Assembly: GCA_964035575.1 (NCBI GenBank)
Contig: OZ037925.1
Coordinates: 992,001 to 1,056,000, forward strand
Reading direction: 5' to 3'
DNA: 64,000 nt
Source of the DNA: Rhynchopus sp. YZ270_cl-10
Taxonomy: Eukaryota; Euglenozoa; Diplonemea; Diplonemida; Diplonemidae
In this document: in pieces, positions 28,521-38,698 of the stretch
Numbering within the stretch: position 1 is the stretch's first letter
Layout of the letters: each line of letters begins with the position of its first letter
Translations under genes and position numbers: made by a program
Notes under the pieces: model-generated
The model's database searches: none
The model's input: only the letters and a program-made list of their open reading frames with translations
Told to the model about the DNA's origin: nothing

Positions 28521-31238
28521 ATGCAGACGGTGGCTACACAGGATGGGGTGCAAGGGGAACCACCTGATTGCATACAGCTGGTTGGGGTGCGGTGGGGGCA
28601 GATCGCTGGGGTACAACGTAGGATGGCACAGGGCAGCATGCCAACGAGGGAGACCCTTGAGCAGTTGGTGCTGAGTTGCCGCAAAGCGACGCCGGATCTA
28701 GCGCGGTCGTGGTCGGAGCGGGTTCTGAAACATCAGGTGCATTGTGAGGACAATGTACGGAGTGTGACAGTACAGAGCGCCGCATTGCCACGCAAGAAGG
28801 CGAAGGGCAATGAAAAGGACACAGTACACCCGGCACCTACGACAGAAAGCGCGTTGCCCTCAAATTTTGAATGTCTTGCCGCAAGCTGTGCTGCGGCTGC
28901 GTTGCTTCTCGTGGTGCGGTGTACGACGTATGTGGATGAAGTTGCCAAGGCGTTGCCTGCATTTAACGTAGCGAATATGCAGATGGCATCGCTGAGCGAG
29001 ATACCAGCGTTGCATGAAGCGATGCGTGCGAACAGTGCAGCGCTGCCTGCCTCGCCGCCAGGCGCAGAGGAGCACCCTAAGCGGGTCGGGAGCTTCTGCT
29101 TCAACGCAAGCACCGTCGCCACGCAGACCTGCTTCGAGCTGCTCCATCCGCTGCTGGAGGCTGTAGAGGGGGGGCGGGGGGGTTGCCCTGACACAGAGTT
29201 CGAACGGACCGAACCTCTCATTGCGGAGGTACCAGACGATGCGGACAACGTGCAAGGTGGTGTACGAAGACGCAGCAGTCTTGCCTGCGGCAGTGGAAGT
29301 AGTAGTGGACAGATGCGCGCCCTCCCCACCCCACCAGAGTCTGCTGTGGACTCGCCAAGTACGTCACACAGAACGCCAGAAGCAAAGAAGAAGCCGGACG
29401 GGGTGCGTGCAGAGCTGAAGATGATCGTTGCCGCCTACGCAGGTATGCAATTCTTAAGAGAGGGAAGATCACTCACACTGTTATTGGTGTGGCTGAAGGG
29501 GAGGTGCTATTTTCTGCTATTCTGGGGTCGGCCACACCAGACTATAACAACATGTTTTTTTTTTTTTTTGTCAAAACCTGAGGCTATCCAGCGCACACTT
29601 TTCCACACGTTTTCACACCGTGAAAACGTGTGAAACCAAGGTGAAAATGTGTGAAATCAAGTGAAAATGTGTGAAAAAGCGTGAGACTGGATCACCTCAA
29701 AACCCTCTCTTTCCCCCCTCAAAAACAACCCTTCCCCTCCATCCCCTTTCACAGTGCGTGACGAAGGTCTCACCTCCAAAGCCTCCGCCGCAGTCGCCGA
29801 GGCACGCCGCTACCAAGCTATCCTCGGCAAACAGGAGAAGGAGAACCTCGCACGACGGAAGGCATACGACCGGCAGCTTGCAGAAAGCTTGGAACGCCAG
29901 GCGGTTCTTAAGGACCGTGTTGAAACACTGACGACCACTGTACAGAAGCAACGCGACGACTTTGAGAGGCAGCTGGCCGACGAACGGTCCGTCTTCAAGG
30001 ATGATTTGAGCCGTGTCGAGGCTGTCTACAGTCGATACTGTGAAGAGCTCAAATCCGATTCACTTACCGCAGCAGTGACGAATGACCACTTAAAGGTACG
30101 TTCACGTGAAGAGCTCATCGAAGCTGGCCGTAGCCTTGAACGCAAGGCATGTGAATCGCTTCTCTCCCAAGCGCAGGCTACTCACAAACGCGCAGCCTCC
30201 CAGCTCTCCCACTACAAAGACGATGCCATAGGGAGGGCCCAACATGAGGCAGAGGTGCTGCAGTCAGAGCTGGCCTCGCTCCGTGCTCGAAGCTCTCAAG
30301 AGGCTTTGGTGTTGCGGAAGGAGGTGGAGTACCTTTTTGAATACAGCAGGAATCTGGCAAAGATCATTCTGCATCAGGAGGAGAAAGGTCAGGGAGGGGG
30401 GAGGGCAGCGCGGAGCTCTGCCGCGCCGTCGAATGTGCGTGGTGTGCCAGCAGTGGTGCCCCCTGGGGTGACGATTCTCAGTAGGCGGAAGTACTTTCAA
30501 AGCCCGCCAGACCGCTATCCCATCGAGCCCGAAGGGGGCGGGGGAGGGAGTGCGGTGTCCAAAGCCCTCAGGGGTGGTGGCGTGCCGGGGCTAGACCTTG
30601 CTCTACTACACCATGTGCAACAGTGCTGGTATCGTACGAAGCAATTCCTGCACGAAGTGCGCAACGTCGATGTCAGCAGTGGATACCACCCAACGGTGGT
30701 GGACTTCCCTCTGCACTTTGTCTCTGCAGCAGGTATGTGGGGTGGATTGGATATCCCCCGAAAGGGGACGTCTTAATTTAATATTGTGTCAACCTCTTTT
30801 GCAGACTTTGAAAAGGCCACAGCACCATGCGGTGCGTGGTCGAAGAAGACCCCAAGCAAGGCGCTTGTTGAAAGCCTGCTTGCGAATATCGAGAGTGCGG
30901 CAGAGCGGGGCAACGCTGTGGCGGCTGATACGGTGCCTGCACCGAAGGATGTGTCCGTCGATATGACGGCGCGTGTCCACGAGCTGGAGGGCACTTTGAA
31001 TGAGGTACGGCGGGAGCGCGAAGCAGGTAGGGAGCAGACACGACGGGACGTCGCGCACATCCGGGAGCTGAAGATAGCGCTCGACAGTGCAAAGCGTACC
31101 GTGTCGCAGCTGCAGCTGCACAGAGCAGAGTATGAATGTGTGAAGCCAAGACGACCGCTCCGTCCCGCAAGCGCAACACCCTGCCGCAAGGACAAATCCT
31201 CCATCTACAACTCACGCAACATAATAGGAACGTTCTAA
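28521..31238 (+). CDS. Coiled-coil protein of unknown role, three exons
   Basis: Exons 28521-29442, 29755-30732 and 30805-31238 join in frame to 777 residues. Both introns are phase 1 with GTATG donors (29443-29754, acceptor TTTCACAG; 30733-30804, acceptor TTTTGCAG). Residues 1-300 are Ala/Ser-rich with a hydrophobic helix (AASCAAAALLLVVRCTTYV). Residues about 310-520 form long heptad-rich coiled coils (KQEKENLARRKAYDRQLAES). A Gly/Pro linker (VPPGVTILSRRKYF) is followed by a folded part (DLALLHHVQQCWYRTKQFL), and a last coiled coil (RVHELEGTLNEVRRER) leads to a basic tail ending NIIGTF. The plan is like cytoskeletal or basal-body scaffolds, but I recognise no named family. The first intron contains a CACACGTTTTCACA palindrome. 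Confidence 0.8.
29600..29672. repeat. Palindrome and decamer repeats in intron 1 of the coiled-coil gene
   Basis: CACACGTTTTCAC and GTGAAAACGTGTG pair across three bases, followed by three more GTGAAAAxGTGTGAAA copies to about 29672. It sits in the 312-bp intron, so it could form a stem in the pre-mRNA. Confidence 0.6.
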
Positions 31239-31450
31239 ATGTTCCGAAGTTGATAGCAAGGAAATATCTTTTGTTTTGAAGGAAAAAGGCCTTCGGGGAG
31301 GGGAGGGGGTTTAGCAGAAGCAAAAAAGGCGGTGTGTACCCTCTCTTTGCCAGTGTGTGCATGCTTATGAAAGTAAAGTTCCTTTTTTCCTTGGAGCTTC
31401 CAGAGGACCGTACATTGCTCCGTTTCCGAAAGGAATGGTAAAAAGAAAAA

Positions 31451-31500
31451 TAGTGGAGTTCATCCTCGGGTGTCTACACTAATACAACCAAATTTTCAAA
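31451..31500 (+). repeat. Dispersed repeat family C, copy 1
   Basis: Reads TAGTGGAGTTCATCCTCGGG, then TGTCTACACTAATACAACC, then AAATTTTCAAAA and an A-tract. The 3' A-tract is typical of a retroposed short RNA. Five more + strand copies lie at 41645, 50591, 51174, 53645 and 56854. Confidence 0.75.
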
Positions 31501-31687
31501 AAAAAATTATAAAAGTTTATAAAGTTTGCCTGTGGTGTTGTGCATTGAGGCACCCCCCCATCCAGTCATCTTTTTGTTTTAAGTTCCCCTCCCCATATTT
31601 TTGGATTCACGATTCTCTCTCAGACGTGTATATTTCCCTACCCAAGGACATGTCGTCACTTCCGTGAGTAACCCAAAGCTAGTCTGT

Positions 31688-31722
31688 GTACACTGTCACG
31701 AAAGTGCTTTTTTTTTTTGTTG
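31688..31722 (+). repeat. Dispersed repeat family H, copy 1
   Basis: TACACTGTCACGAAAGTGC followed by a T-run. Related copies at 33104, 45936, 51767 and 63664, all +. Confidence 0.5.
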
Positions 31723-31841
31723 TGTCAAACAATGTTGTTTTTTTAATAGCCGTAAAATTATTTCCTCAAGCCAAAATCCTTCTAGGAGCGGAGTTTTAAG
31801 AATGCCATAATTGACGTCTGGAAATAATTGCAGTGGAGGTA

Positions 31842-31936
31842 TTTTAGCCGGGTTTCCCACACAAAAAATAATTACCGTGTAATTATAGGAAATAATTACA
31901 CGGTAATTATTTTTTGTGTGGGAAACCCGGCTAAAA
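31842..31936. repeat. Perfect inverted repeat, 45-bp arms, 5-nt loop
   Basis: Left arm 31842-31886 (TTTTAGCCGGGTTTCCCACA onward) is an exact complement of 31892-31936; loop AGGAA. No mismatch over 45 bp implies a very recent origin or selection on structure. It may be a MITE or an end-to-end fusion of two element termini. Confidence 0.9.
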
Positions 31937-32420
31937 AAAAAATCGCGATTTTTTTTCTTTTTTTCTTTTGTGAACACCCCGGGTTTGATACCTGTACCGC
32001 AGGCATTCCTCTGAGTCTAACGATTGATAATCAGAGCTCGGTTTGTTGTCAAAGACATCTTCCACCATGCATTGAGGAGGGTAAGACAGTGGTCGCAGTT
32101 TGTACTTGATAGCATTACAACATTTAACTTCTCCACGGGGGTCTTGGGCCGTTCACTCGGTTATACCTTGACCAGCGGAAGAGGCCTTTTTGGTCTCTAG
32201 AATATCCGGTATTCCCGAACGGAGGCACACTTTGTGTGTTACTACGACCTGGCAACTTCCAGCAGTAGGTTAAGTAATGCTTTCTTGTAAATTGTTGGAT
32301 CATTTATCTCCTCAGTGCATGAATGCCCCACGTGACTGGACACTTTTGTGTTTGTCAAGTGGACTGTCTGGTCACTTCTCAGTGACTGGCGGGTTGGCTG
32401 TGGTTGCCCTGTCACGACTT

Positions 32421-32492
32421 ACCTGTGTACCTGTGTACCTGTGTACCTGTGTACCTGTGTACCTGTGTACCTGTGTACCTGTGTACCTGGGT
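32421..32492 (+). repeat. 8-bp tandem repeat (ACCTGTGT), nine units
   Basis: Eight exact units and one variant (ACCTGGGT), followed by further CTGGGTxACTGGGTACG decay to about 32530. A GT-rich microsatellite-like tract; it lies in no gene. Confidence 0.92.
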
Positions 32493-32628
32493 GACTGGGT
32501 ACGTACCTGGGTAAATGTGACCAGGTGACCTGGTCAGACCTCTGACCAGCGCACCGTGACAGCACAGGCTGCCGAAAACGGATTTTGGCTTTCGGAAATA
32601 ATTTTACGGCAATTAAATATCAAATTCC

Positions 32629-32765
32629 ATGCAATTATTTCACAGAAAATTGCACTCGGAGGTGTATTTTTCACTCGTTTTGTTAATTGCACTCGCTGCG
32701 CTCGTGCAATTAACCACTCGTGAAAAAAACACCTCCTCGTAGCAATTATGGTGAAATAATTGCAT
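32629..32765. repeat. Imperfect palindrome (137 bp)
   Basis: Arms start ATGCAATTATTTCAC (32629) and end GTGAAATAATTGCAT (32765). Inner pairs are GGAGGTGT and ACACCTCC, then TTAATTGCAC and GTGCAATTAA around ACTCGCTGCGCTC. AATTAAATA lies just outside both ends, a possible duplicated target. MITE-like. Confidence 0.75.
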
Positions 32766-33103
32766 AGTAATTAAATACTATTTTTGTTGTTGTTTTTTTT
32801 TGCAAAATATACAGTGATCTGAAGAACCTTCAGGAGGGGATTAAAAAAAAAACTTAGGTTGGTGTGATCCAGCAGATATTCACAAAAAAAAACACATACT
32901 CACAAAAAGCAGAAATGATATTTACCAAGGCACAGTTAACACTGGCCTTCTGGTCCACAAAAGAGGAAACACAAACAGTACACATCATAAAACCCTCCCC
33001 TTTCCCCCATTTATCAGATCTCAGATGTAAACCACGAAATGGATTTGTAGCACTGCATGGTTGGGGTGTCCACCCCCCCACGGTACAGCCGGTCATACCA
33101 AAG

Positions 33104-33150
33104 GTACACTGTTCACGAGAAGGGCGTTTTGTATTTTCAACTCAACTTTG
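33104..33150 (+). repeat. Dispersed repeat family H, copy 2
   Basis: GTACACTGTTCACGAGAAGG, then CGTTTTGTATTTTCAAC. Best match is 45936-45978; both are preceded by CACCCCCC-type sequence, so the shared block is longer than the core. Confidence 0.55.
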
Positions 33151-33299
33151 CTTCATTTCGCAGAGTCGAAGACGCGTCTGGTGTTTCGATAACGGTGGTG
33201 TACACGTGGTGCCATCCTCATAATTAGTTCGCTCGTCGGCTAAATGTGGGGGGTGGGTCACGTTAACAAGTTTATCATTCATTTCGCAGAGTCGCTTTC

Positions 33300-33334
33300 C
33301 TCCCACTGACCTAGTCAGTCGCAGGGTGGAGGGG
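33300..33334 (+). repeat. GC-rich hairpin, candidate structured RNA
   Basis: CCTCC (33300) pairs with GGAGG (about 33330), with an inner stem ACTGA and TCAGT around CCTAG. It follows a TTTCGCAGAGTCG repeat. Isolated, single copy; may be only a local palindrome. Confidence 0.3.
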
Positions 33335-33993
33335 CTCTCGCTTCCTTCGCGTCATTGGTAACGCTTCGTCGTGTCAGCAATAAACACTCCTGACTTGATG
33401 GTGTCGAAAAGGGGCGCCCTCTATGAATGGCGTAGTCCAGCGCCCCGAAGTGATACTACTTCCTTCGGTGCTGCTTTTTTTTTTGTGCTACTTTGCTCAG
33501 AGGGTCTTCTCTTCTCCTTCAAGATGGTGAGTTCTGCGCGATATTTTGCGGTCGTGCGAATCCTGAAAGTGCATCCCCTTCTTTCAAACCATATCTAGTT
33601 TTCTGCATTGCAGCCTAAACCATAGAGTCCTAACCGCCACGCAGGATCGGGGAAGTCCGCAGGTTCTCGACCATAGGAAAAACCGCTTTTCTTATATTCT
33701 TCCCGCTTTTTGGGAGACGATGATGACGACGTCGTTTTGCCTTGCATTCCGTTGTCCCGACCATCCTGGTCGCGAAAGAGTGTAGTTCTATTGCAATGCA
33801 AACCTCTTCTCAATACACCCACAACACCAAAACCCCCCACAGACTACGCACAACCCACCTTAGATATGAGGTGTTGAAAACGCTGCCCAAAAAAAGAAAA
33901 AAAATCCCCGAAAGACCCGAATTCTCCCACTTCGTGGGGTGATTGTTGACACAACAAAATTCCCCCCCTCTTCTCCCCCTCAATTTCCTCCCA

Positions 33994-34890
33994 ATGCATT
34001 TCCCCTTACCGGCCTCTCATCTGTTCGCAACGTTGTTCTGTGTGATTGCTTTGCGTGGCGTGCAAGGACAAACTGTGTCCCCTACCTCAGAACCTGTCGC
34101 CTCTGGGTCGGGAAGTGGCAGCGACGTGCAGCTCTGGCAGGAGTATCATTCGATCTGGGTGGGCATCCTTGCCGGGTCGGTGTACGGGTTTATTGTCTGC
34201 TTCCAGGTGGTGAAGTGGCGACGCGAGAAGCGATTCCTTGCTGCTATGAAGGAGGGCGCGAAGGATTCCATTCACGTTGCGCAGGACGCTGCGAAGGCAG
34301 CGAAACTGAACGAAGTGGCACGAGTAGCTGGACTCCACAAAATCCCTGGAGGTCTCTCCGACGTATCACGCCACGTCGGAATTCCCATTGGAAAAAAGAA
34401 GAAGACCAACCCACGCTCCCCTCGAACCCCTCAAGGACCACAACCCCCTGGTGCACCCGCAGCGCTACACCGTATCCAACACTACGAAGAGGAGGACGAC
34501 GATGACGACGAGGACCACCGCCCCACAGCGGTGCTGGTACCACTCCGCGGTGGGGCCTCCTCTCCTGGGTCTGCCTTTCATACGTCGTTTCATGCATCAA
34601 GCATGGGGGACGAGGTTTCGTTCGCGCCCCCTCTGTCTCCAGCGTCATCTGCGCGAGGTGGTGGGAGGAATGGAGGCGGGGGAGGAGGAGGAGGAGGAGG
34701 AGGAGGGGGCAGCAGTGCAGGTCGTGGCACCGTGGGTGGTCTGCCCCGTATTCCATCCATGGGGAGCAGGTCGGGGCGCCCCATCGGGCCCCCAGCTAGA
34801 CGTATTGCGTCCCCACCAGCAACAGGGATGCGATCGCCTCAGAGCGTAGCTGAGAGTGTGGCTACAGGGGCTGTGTTGGAGTTGTCGTAG
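33994..34890 (+). CDS. Small type I membrane protein with acidic and poly-Gly cytoplasmic tail
   Basis: The product has 298 residues from the ATG at 33994, placed right after a pyrimidine tract. Residues 1-25 are a signal peptide with a likely cut after GVQG, before QTVSP. A short Ser/Gly-rich ectodomain (26-45) is followed by one membrane helix (about 51-72, IWVGILAGSVYGFIVCFQVV) and a basic stop (KWRREKR). The tail has a short amphipathic helix (KDSIHVAQDAAKAAKLNEVA), then low-complexity blocks: a KKKK cluster, EEEDDDDDEDD, and a glycine run near residues 225-240. The tail is disordered and phosphorylation-prone. No family recognised. A non-ATG extension to 33943 is rejected. Confidence 0.75.
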   Translation: MHFPLPASHLFATLFCVIALRGVQGQTVSPTSEPVASGSGSGSDVQLWQEYHSIWVGILAGSVYGFIVCFQVVKWRREKRFLAAMKEGAKDSIHVAQDAAKAAKLNEVARVAGLHKIPGGLSDVSRHVGIPIGKKKKTNPRSPRTPQGPQPPGAPAALHRIQHYEEEDDDDDEDHRPTAVLVPLRGGASSPGSAFHTSFHASSMGDEVSFAPPLSPASSARGGGRNGGGGGGGGGGGGGSSAGRGTVGGLPRIPSMGSRSGRPIGPPARRIASPPATGMRSPQSVAESVATGAVLELS

Positions 34891-35305
34891 GGGGGAGGAG
34901 GGGGGAGGGGAAGGGGGGGAGGTTGTGGAAAAGTTAAAAATAAAAAGTTATTCTTGTTTTTTTCTAGTGTGTTGTTGCAGATATAAATCTAACCAAAATT
35001 ATTGGTTTTTTACTGCTGGGTCTTTTTTTCTTTCAAGGTGACTAGGTTCATCTCAAATCCTTATTTTTGTTCAGTGCTCTCAAGATCCTGGTTTTTTTTT
35101 CTGTTGGGACGTATTTTTGTGGGGGTGTATTTTTGATTTTTCCTCCTCGTTCCGAACCGATTTTTTGTCGATGTCTTTCCACAAGGTGATATTTAGAGAA
35201 TGCAATTCCGACGCTTGTTCTTTTCTGTTTGTTTTTTTCTCGAGATTACAAGCACAATGCTTATGATCCTACTACAGCTTTTCTCTTTTTGTTTTCTTTA
35301 TTCCA

Positions 35306-35378
35306 AATTTCAAACCCAGCGTGTTCCAGCATGATTACGATAGCGATTAAAAAAGATGTGCACGTAGAAGCACATTCA
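35306..35378 (+). repeat. Dispersed repeat family G, copy 1
   Basis: Core CAGCGTGTTCCAGCATGAT, then TACGATAGCGAT. The relative at 45150-45236 shares CAGTGTGTTCCAGTGCGAT and the GATAGCGAT repeat. Confidence 0.45.
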
Positions 35379-35831
35379 CCTGACAAAAGTTGTTTTTTTG
35401 ATAAAACAACTTGTTGTCAGTTCTAAAAAGATTGGAGGCAGCGCTGCAGGGCAAACAAAACGGATTGAAAAAAGACAGAAGCTCGCTTGTTTCTTTTTGA
35501 GTACTCAGTTAACCACAACAACCGTACTTCAGTTTAACACAATTTTTTCACATTTTCGTTTTCCGGCTTTGAGCGCACAAACAAAAGACCCGATCTTTTT
35601 TTTTTTAAATCTTGTGCCTGCAGTAGTTTCAGGGAAGGGGGTGGTGTTCCGAACTAAACAAAAAACCCCCCCACACCCGTTTCGTTGTATGCACAATTCA
35701 CTTTTTTTATTTCCATATTTCCCTCCCTTATTGTGTGAGCTGGTTTGTTTTTTTTTCTGGCCTTTGCACTTTTCAACTTCTTTTTTTTTTTTAGATGGCG
35801 ATTTCTCAAGCAAATGACACTATTCAGTCCC

Positions 35832-35870
35832 AAGGTGACTAAGCACGAGAGGCTTAGGGTCATCTTATAA
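35832..35870 (+). repeat. Dispersed hairpin family A, copy 1
   Basis: AAGGTGACTAAGC, loop, then GGCTTAGGGTCATCTTATAA. The stem CTAAGC/GCTTAG is kept while the loop varies (ACGAGAG here). Copies at 37024, 60252 and 63082. Confidence 0.75.
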
Positions 35871-36417
35871 CGTTGACAACCCGAACATTTCCGCAAAAGA
35901 ATTTTTTTTGTAAGAACTTTGTCAATTTTTTTCTGGAAAGACAAAAAATAATAATGAACCAGATGGTGTGGGCAACATCACGGTACACCGTATTGACTTT
36001 GTAAAAACTTGGTCGGGGGGTTTTTTTCTACTATTTGACCGCGACTCCCTTTTTTACCCTTGTGAACACTTTGTAAAGACTATTGTAAAAAAAAAATTGT
36101 GCTTCAACTTCACCACAAGAAACACTTTTGTTGTTTTCCGTGTGAAAACTTAAGCACTGTTCATGACACAGTCCATTACCCACTTCTCCTAATAATTCTG
36201 TCAAACGCGAGGAGGAAAAATATATATATATTAGAAGCGATAACGAATTTACGCGAAAACGACCGAAAGAAAGAATGACCTTTTTATTATTTTACGACCA
36301 AGCTGCGTTTCAGTACGTTTTCAACCCTTTTTTTGTATTTTTTGCCATCATGCATGACTGAACCACAATGGCCACTGGAGAACACCTTTTTCTGGAAAGG
36401 ATAATGTGTACCTTTTT

Positions 36418-36471
36418 AGTGCCCCCTGCGTCCGCCGATGAACGGTGAGGTGTTTTGCACTTTCACCTCTC
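36418..36471 (+). repeat. Dispersed repeat family D/E, 3' part, copy 1
   Basis: CTGCGTCCGCCGATGAACGG, then TGAGGTGTTTTGCACTTTCA and a pyrimidine tract. Matches 62651-62702 closely and the 3' half of 54989-55085. Confidence 0.65.
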
Positions 36472-36537
36472 TTTTGTGTGATCTCCTTTTTGTTACAAAA
36501 AAAAAAAATTAGCATTTGATTCACTCTTTATTGTAAT

Positions 36538-36657
36538 ACCATCTGATTTTTACCCCGCGTATAGGCGCGTATAGGTCCGTACAGGCATATACGGACCGTC
36601 CGTACACGCCTTTACGCGCTTTTACGCGCCTCTACGCGGGGGTAAAAATCAGGTGGT
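36538..36657. mobile_element. MITE with ACCATCTGATTTTTACC termini, copy 1
   Basis: Left end ACCATCTGATTTTTACCCCG; the right end complement reads ACCACCTGATTTTTACCCCC. The middle is GC-rich with repeated GCGTATAGG, CGTACA and TTTACGCGC. A second copy at 58869-58967 shares both ends and the centre. No autonomous partner seen. Confidence 0.85.
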
Positions 36658-37023
36658 GATAACCCCTGGTTTTTGTGTCTACGACGTGACTCATATATTG
36701 TGTTTACAACAAAAGCACACATTTCTCACTTTGTTGCATTCTTGGGTTAAAAGACACCACTGTGCCTTGACCCTAACAAGCCTACCAAATCCTAGAGGAG
36801 CACTTCAAGCTCGACGCATATTAGTTTTATTTTACTGTAATCAAGGGGCACTGCGCGAAGGTGGAGTAAATGATGTGATTTTGTAGGTTTTATTTCGCGG
36901 TTTCATTTACAAACGGTAACACCAGAAGAGCAAAAGTAGAGGCAATTCACTTCACCGTCGTGTACGCGATAACGTCGTGCCCCTTGAGAGTCGTTCATTT
37001 TTCAAAAAAAAGTTTTTTTTGTG

Positions 37024-37056
37024 CAAGGTGACTAAGCAATCAAGGCTTAAGATCAC
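37024..37056 (+). repeat. Dispersed hairpin family A, copy 2
   Basis: AAGGTGACTAAGCAATCAAG then GCTTAAGATCAC; same CTAAGC/GCTTA stem with a different loop. Followed after 11 bases by a family B copy. Confidence 0.7.
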
Positions 37057-37067
37057 AAGAAAAACAC

Positions 37068-37130
37068 AGTGGAGATTGCACAACTGTGGCAACACAACCG
37101 AGGCAACTACACTACTCCAACAATTTATCA
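37068..37130 (+). repeat. Dispersed repeat family B, copy 1
   Basis: GTGGAGATTGCACAACTGTG, then GCAACACAACCGAGGC, then AACTACACTACTCC and CAACAATTTATC, followed by A22. Further copies at 53842, 56770, 59342, 61956 and 62951, all +. A tail-like A-tract follows most copies. Confidence 0.8.
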
Positions 37131-37202
37131 AAAAAAAAAAAAAAAAAAAAAATCTTTCTTTCCATATTGTGTGTCGCACGGAGAGGTACATTCATTTTGT
37201 AT

Positions 37203-37244
37203 GAGTCCGACTGAGATGCGTTTTAGCACGTTTCAACTACTCTT
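37203..37244 (+). repeat. Dispersed repeat family D/E, degenerate 3' part
   Basis: GAGTCCGACTGAGATGCG, then TTTTAGCACGTTTCAACTAC. Resembles 54757-54796 and 48863-48895. Confidence 0.45.
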
Positions 37245-37599
37245 TGTTTTTCTCAGCAGTCTGCCTTTTTTTGCCAACACACAACGCAAAGACGAGGTAG
37301 GTGCCGCGAATACGACCTGACGTCCTACTACCTCAGATGCATCTTTTACAAAATTATCTTGTTGTGCTTTGTGGGCATTTTTCACCCTATCTGCAATGTT
37401 CAAAATATTATTGACATTTTTCCTTTTTTTTGTTTTCGTTTTGTTTAGAAAGTTACGTTGTGTATATCAAAACCGCCAACCCCCCCTTACTTTTCTGCAG
37501 TGGGAGGTTGTTTTCCTTCCCGTGGTCGGAGGGGTATGCGGGACAAATGCTTTTTAGTCCTAAAGGAGTTATAGGTCCTTTCTCGCTCGCCATTTTTGC

Positions 37600-38015
37600 T
37601 CTCAATGGCCGCAACAGACTCCAATTCCCGTAAATGCTGCCCCCCGACGTGGCCTTAACTTTGTTTTTGCTTTCAATGATGTCGATTGCTCCCCCAGCAC
37701 CATCAACACAGATGTGCATCAGTGTTGAAGTTTGCATATTGCATGCCCTTCGTGACTGCATCAGTGGAACTGTTCTTCATGTAGAATGAACGTGGCCTCG
37801 GTGCTAGCAATCATGAGGTTAAAAATTGATCGTTTTTGAACATTTTGAAAGCCGTCATGCATGAGGGTCAGTCCGTAGTAGTGCAGTAGTCGGTGCCACG
37901 TCCTTTTCCACCCGTTCGTTCATGGCAGCGCTGTGATAGCAATGCTGGAGTACGTGATGTACGTGTCTTGGATCAGCGCCAACTAACTTGCGTGGATAAT
38001 ACTGTGCAACGTCGA
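37600..38015 (-). pseudogene. Relic of a hAT/DUF659-type transposase
   Basis: Read on the minus strand, pieces in different frames keep the order of a DUF659 domain: YYPRKLVGADPRHVHHVLQ (about 38010-37900), then LHYYGLTLMHDGFQNVQKRS followed by IFNLMIASTEATFI (about 37890-37775), then ICVDGAGGAIDIIESK (about 37710-37660). In hAT-like transposases this is the stretch with the GxTLxxDGWT and TDxA motifs. Stops and frame changes separate the pieces, so it is not functional. Terminal repeats were not found. It is one of the few minus-strand coding traces in the window. Confidence 0.6.
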
Positions 38016-38160
38016 GAATTTTTCAGGAAGTCTGCTGACCTCGTTGTTACTCAGCGGAGTGTCTCCGTCTCGAATCCATTGTGGTGTGTCGGTCAACCGA
38101 GACGCACCCTCCTTCAGTTCCCATTAGGAGGCACTGCTCCCTAAGGGCCACTGTCATATC

Positions 38161-38306
38161 GGTGGGTAAGGGTTGAAGCCCTCGGTCAGACGTCTCGCGG
38201 TCCACAGTGCGTAGTACCCCCCCCGTGCTCGCCCTTGGAGGCCAGCATCTTTTCCTTCGCCTCCACGGAGTCCAGCCCCGCTTCCTCCCACATCCAGTCG
38301 TACTTT
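38161..38306 (-). pseudogene. Minus-strand coding relic with a frame break at a G8 run
   Basis: On the minus strand 38306 to 38225 reads YDWMWEEAGLDSVEAKEKML then ASKGEHGG; after a run of eight G the sense frame moves and continues YYALWTARRLTEGFNPYP to 38161. Both parts have protein-like composition. A stop lies just upstream, so no complete gene is present. It could belong to the neighbouring transposase relic or to a host gene; the G-run could also be a sequencing length error. Family not recognised. Confidence 0.35.
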
Positions 38307-38698
38307 CACGAAGTGCTCCTCACATATTCTCCCACCTGGCAGCTGGCATTGTTTTATTTTACCCAAACATGTAATGTTAAGAGAAATGTTCCACTGTGTT
38401 GCTGGAAGCGATCAATGAATCACATATTTATGCTCTTCTCCTCACCCCCATTTTCAGGTAGGGAAGGAAGTCGGGTTGGGACTGCAGAATCTTTTAACCC
38501 AAGAAAAAATGCTGTGGCAGGTCACACCAAAGAACCGACTGGGCGACGCATTGCGTTAACAGCCGAACGGGAGTAGTGCCCTCCCTTTCACCTTCACAAC
38601 CTCTTCATCCAGAAAAAAAACCCCCTCCACAACCTCCTCCACACCCCCCCAGAACAACACACCTCTCTCTCTCTTCTCTCCCTCCCCCCTCATAAACA

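Larger units (their letters stand above)
31239..33993. other. Intergenic stretch with hairpins and short repeats, no gene called
   Basis: Contains a family C copy (31451), a family H copy (31688), the perfect hairpin at 31842, an 8-bp tandem repeat (32421), an AT-rich palindrome (32629), a second family H copy (33104) and a GC-rich hairpin (33300). TTCATTTCGCAGAGTCG occurs twice (33152, 33280). A minus-strand ORF at 33595-33840 has a plausible-looking C-terminal part (ADFPDPAWRLGLYGLG) but no start context; I leave it uncalled. Confidence 0.45.
34891..38698. other. Intergenic stretch with MITE, dispersed repeats and minus-strand relics
   Basis: AT-rich with many T8-T12 runs to 37.3 kb. It holds a GTGACTAGG motif (35036), families G (35306), A (35832, 37024), B (37068) and D/E (36418, 37203), the MITE at 36538, and GC-richer minus-strand relics at 37.5-38.3 kb. 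The last 130 bp before the PARP ATG are pyrimidine-rich (38650-38695), as expected for an acceptor region. Confidence 0.5.

Noticed and set aside
32421-32530. Telomere-like repeat
   Set aside because: The ACCTGTGT unit is short, internal to the window, degrades at one end and does not match known telomere repeats.
33595-33840. Minus-strand ORF ending ADFPDPAWRLGLYGLG
   Set aside because: The end looks protein-like, but the first half is low complexity and nothing upstream or downstream continues it; left uncalled.
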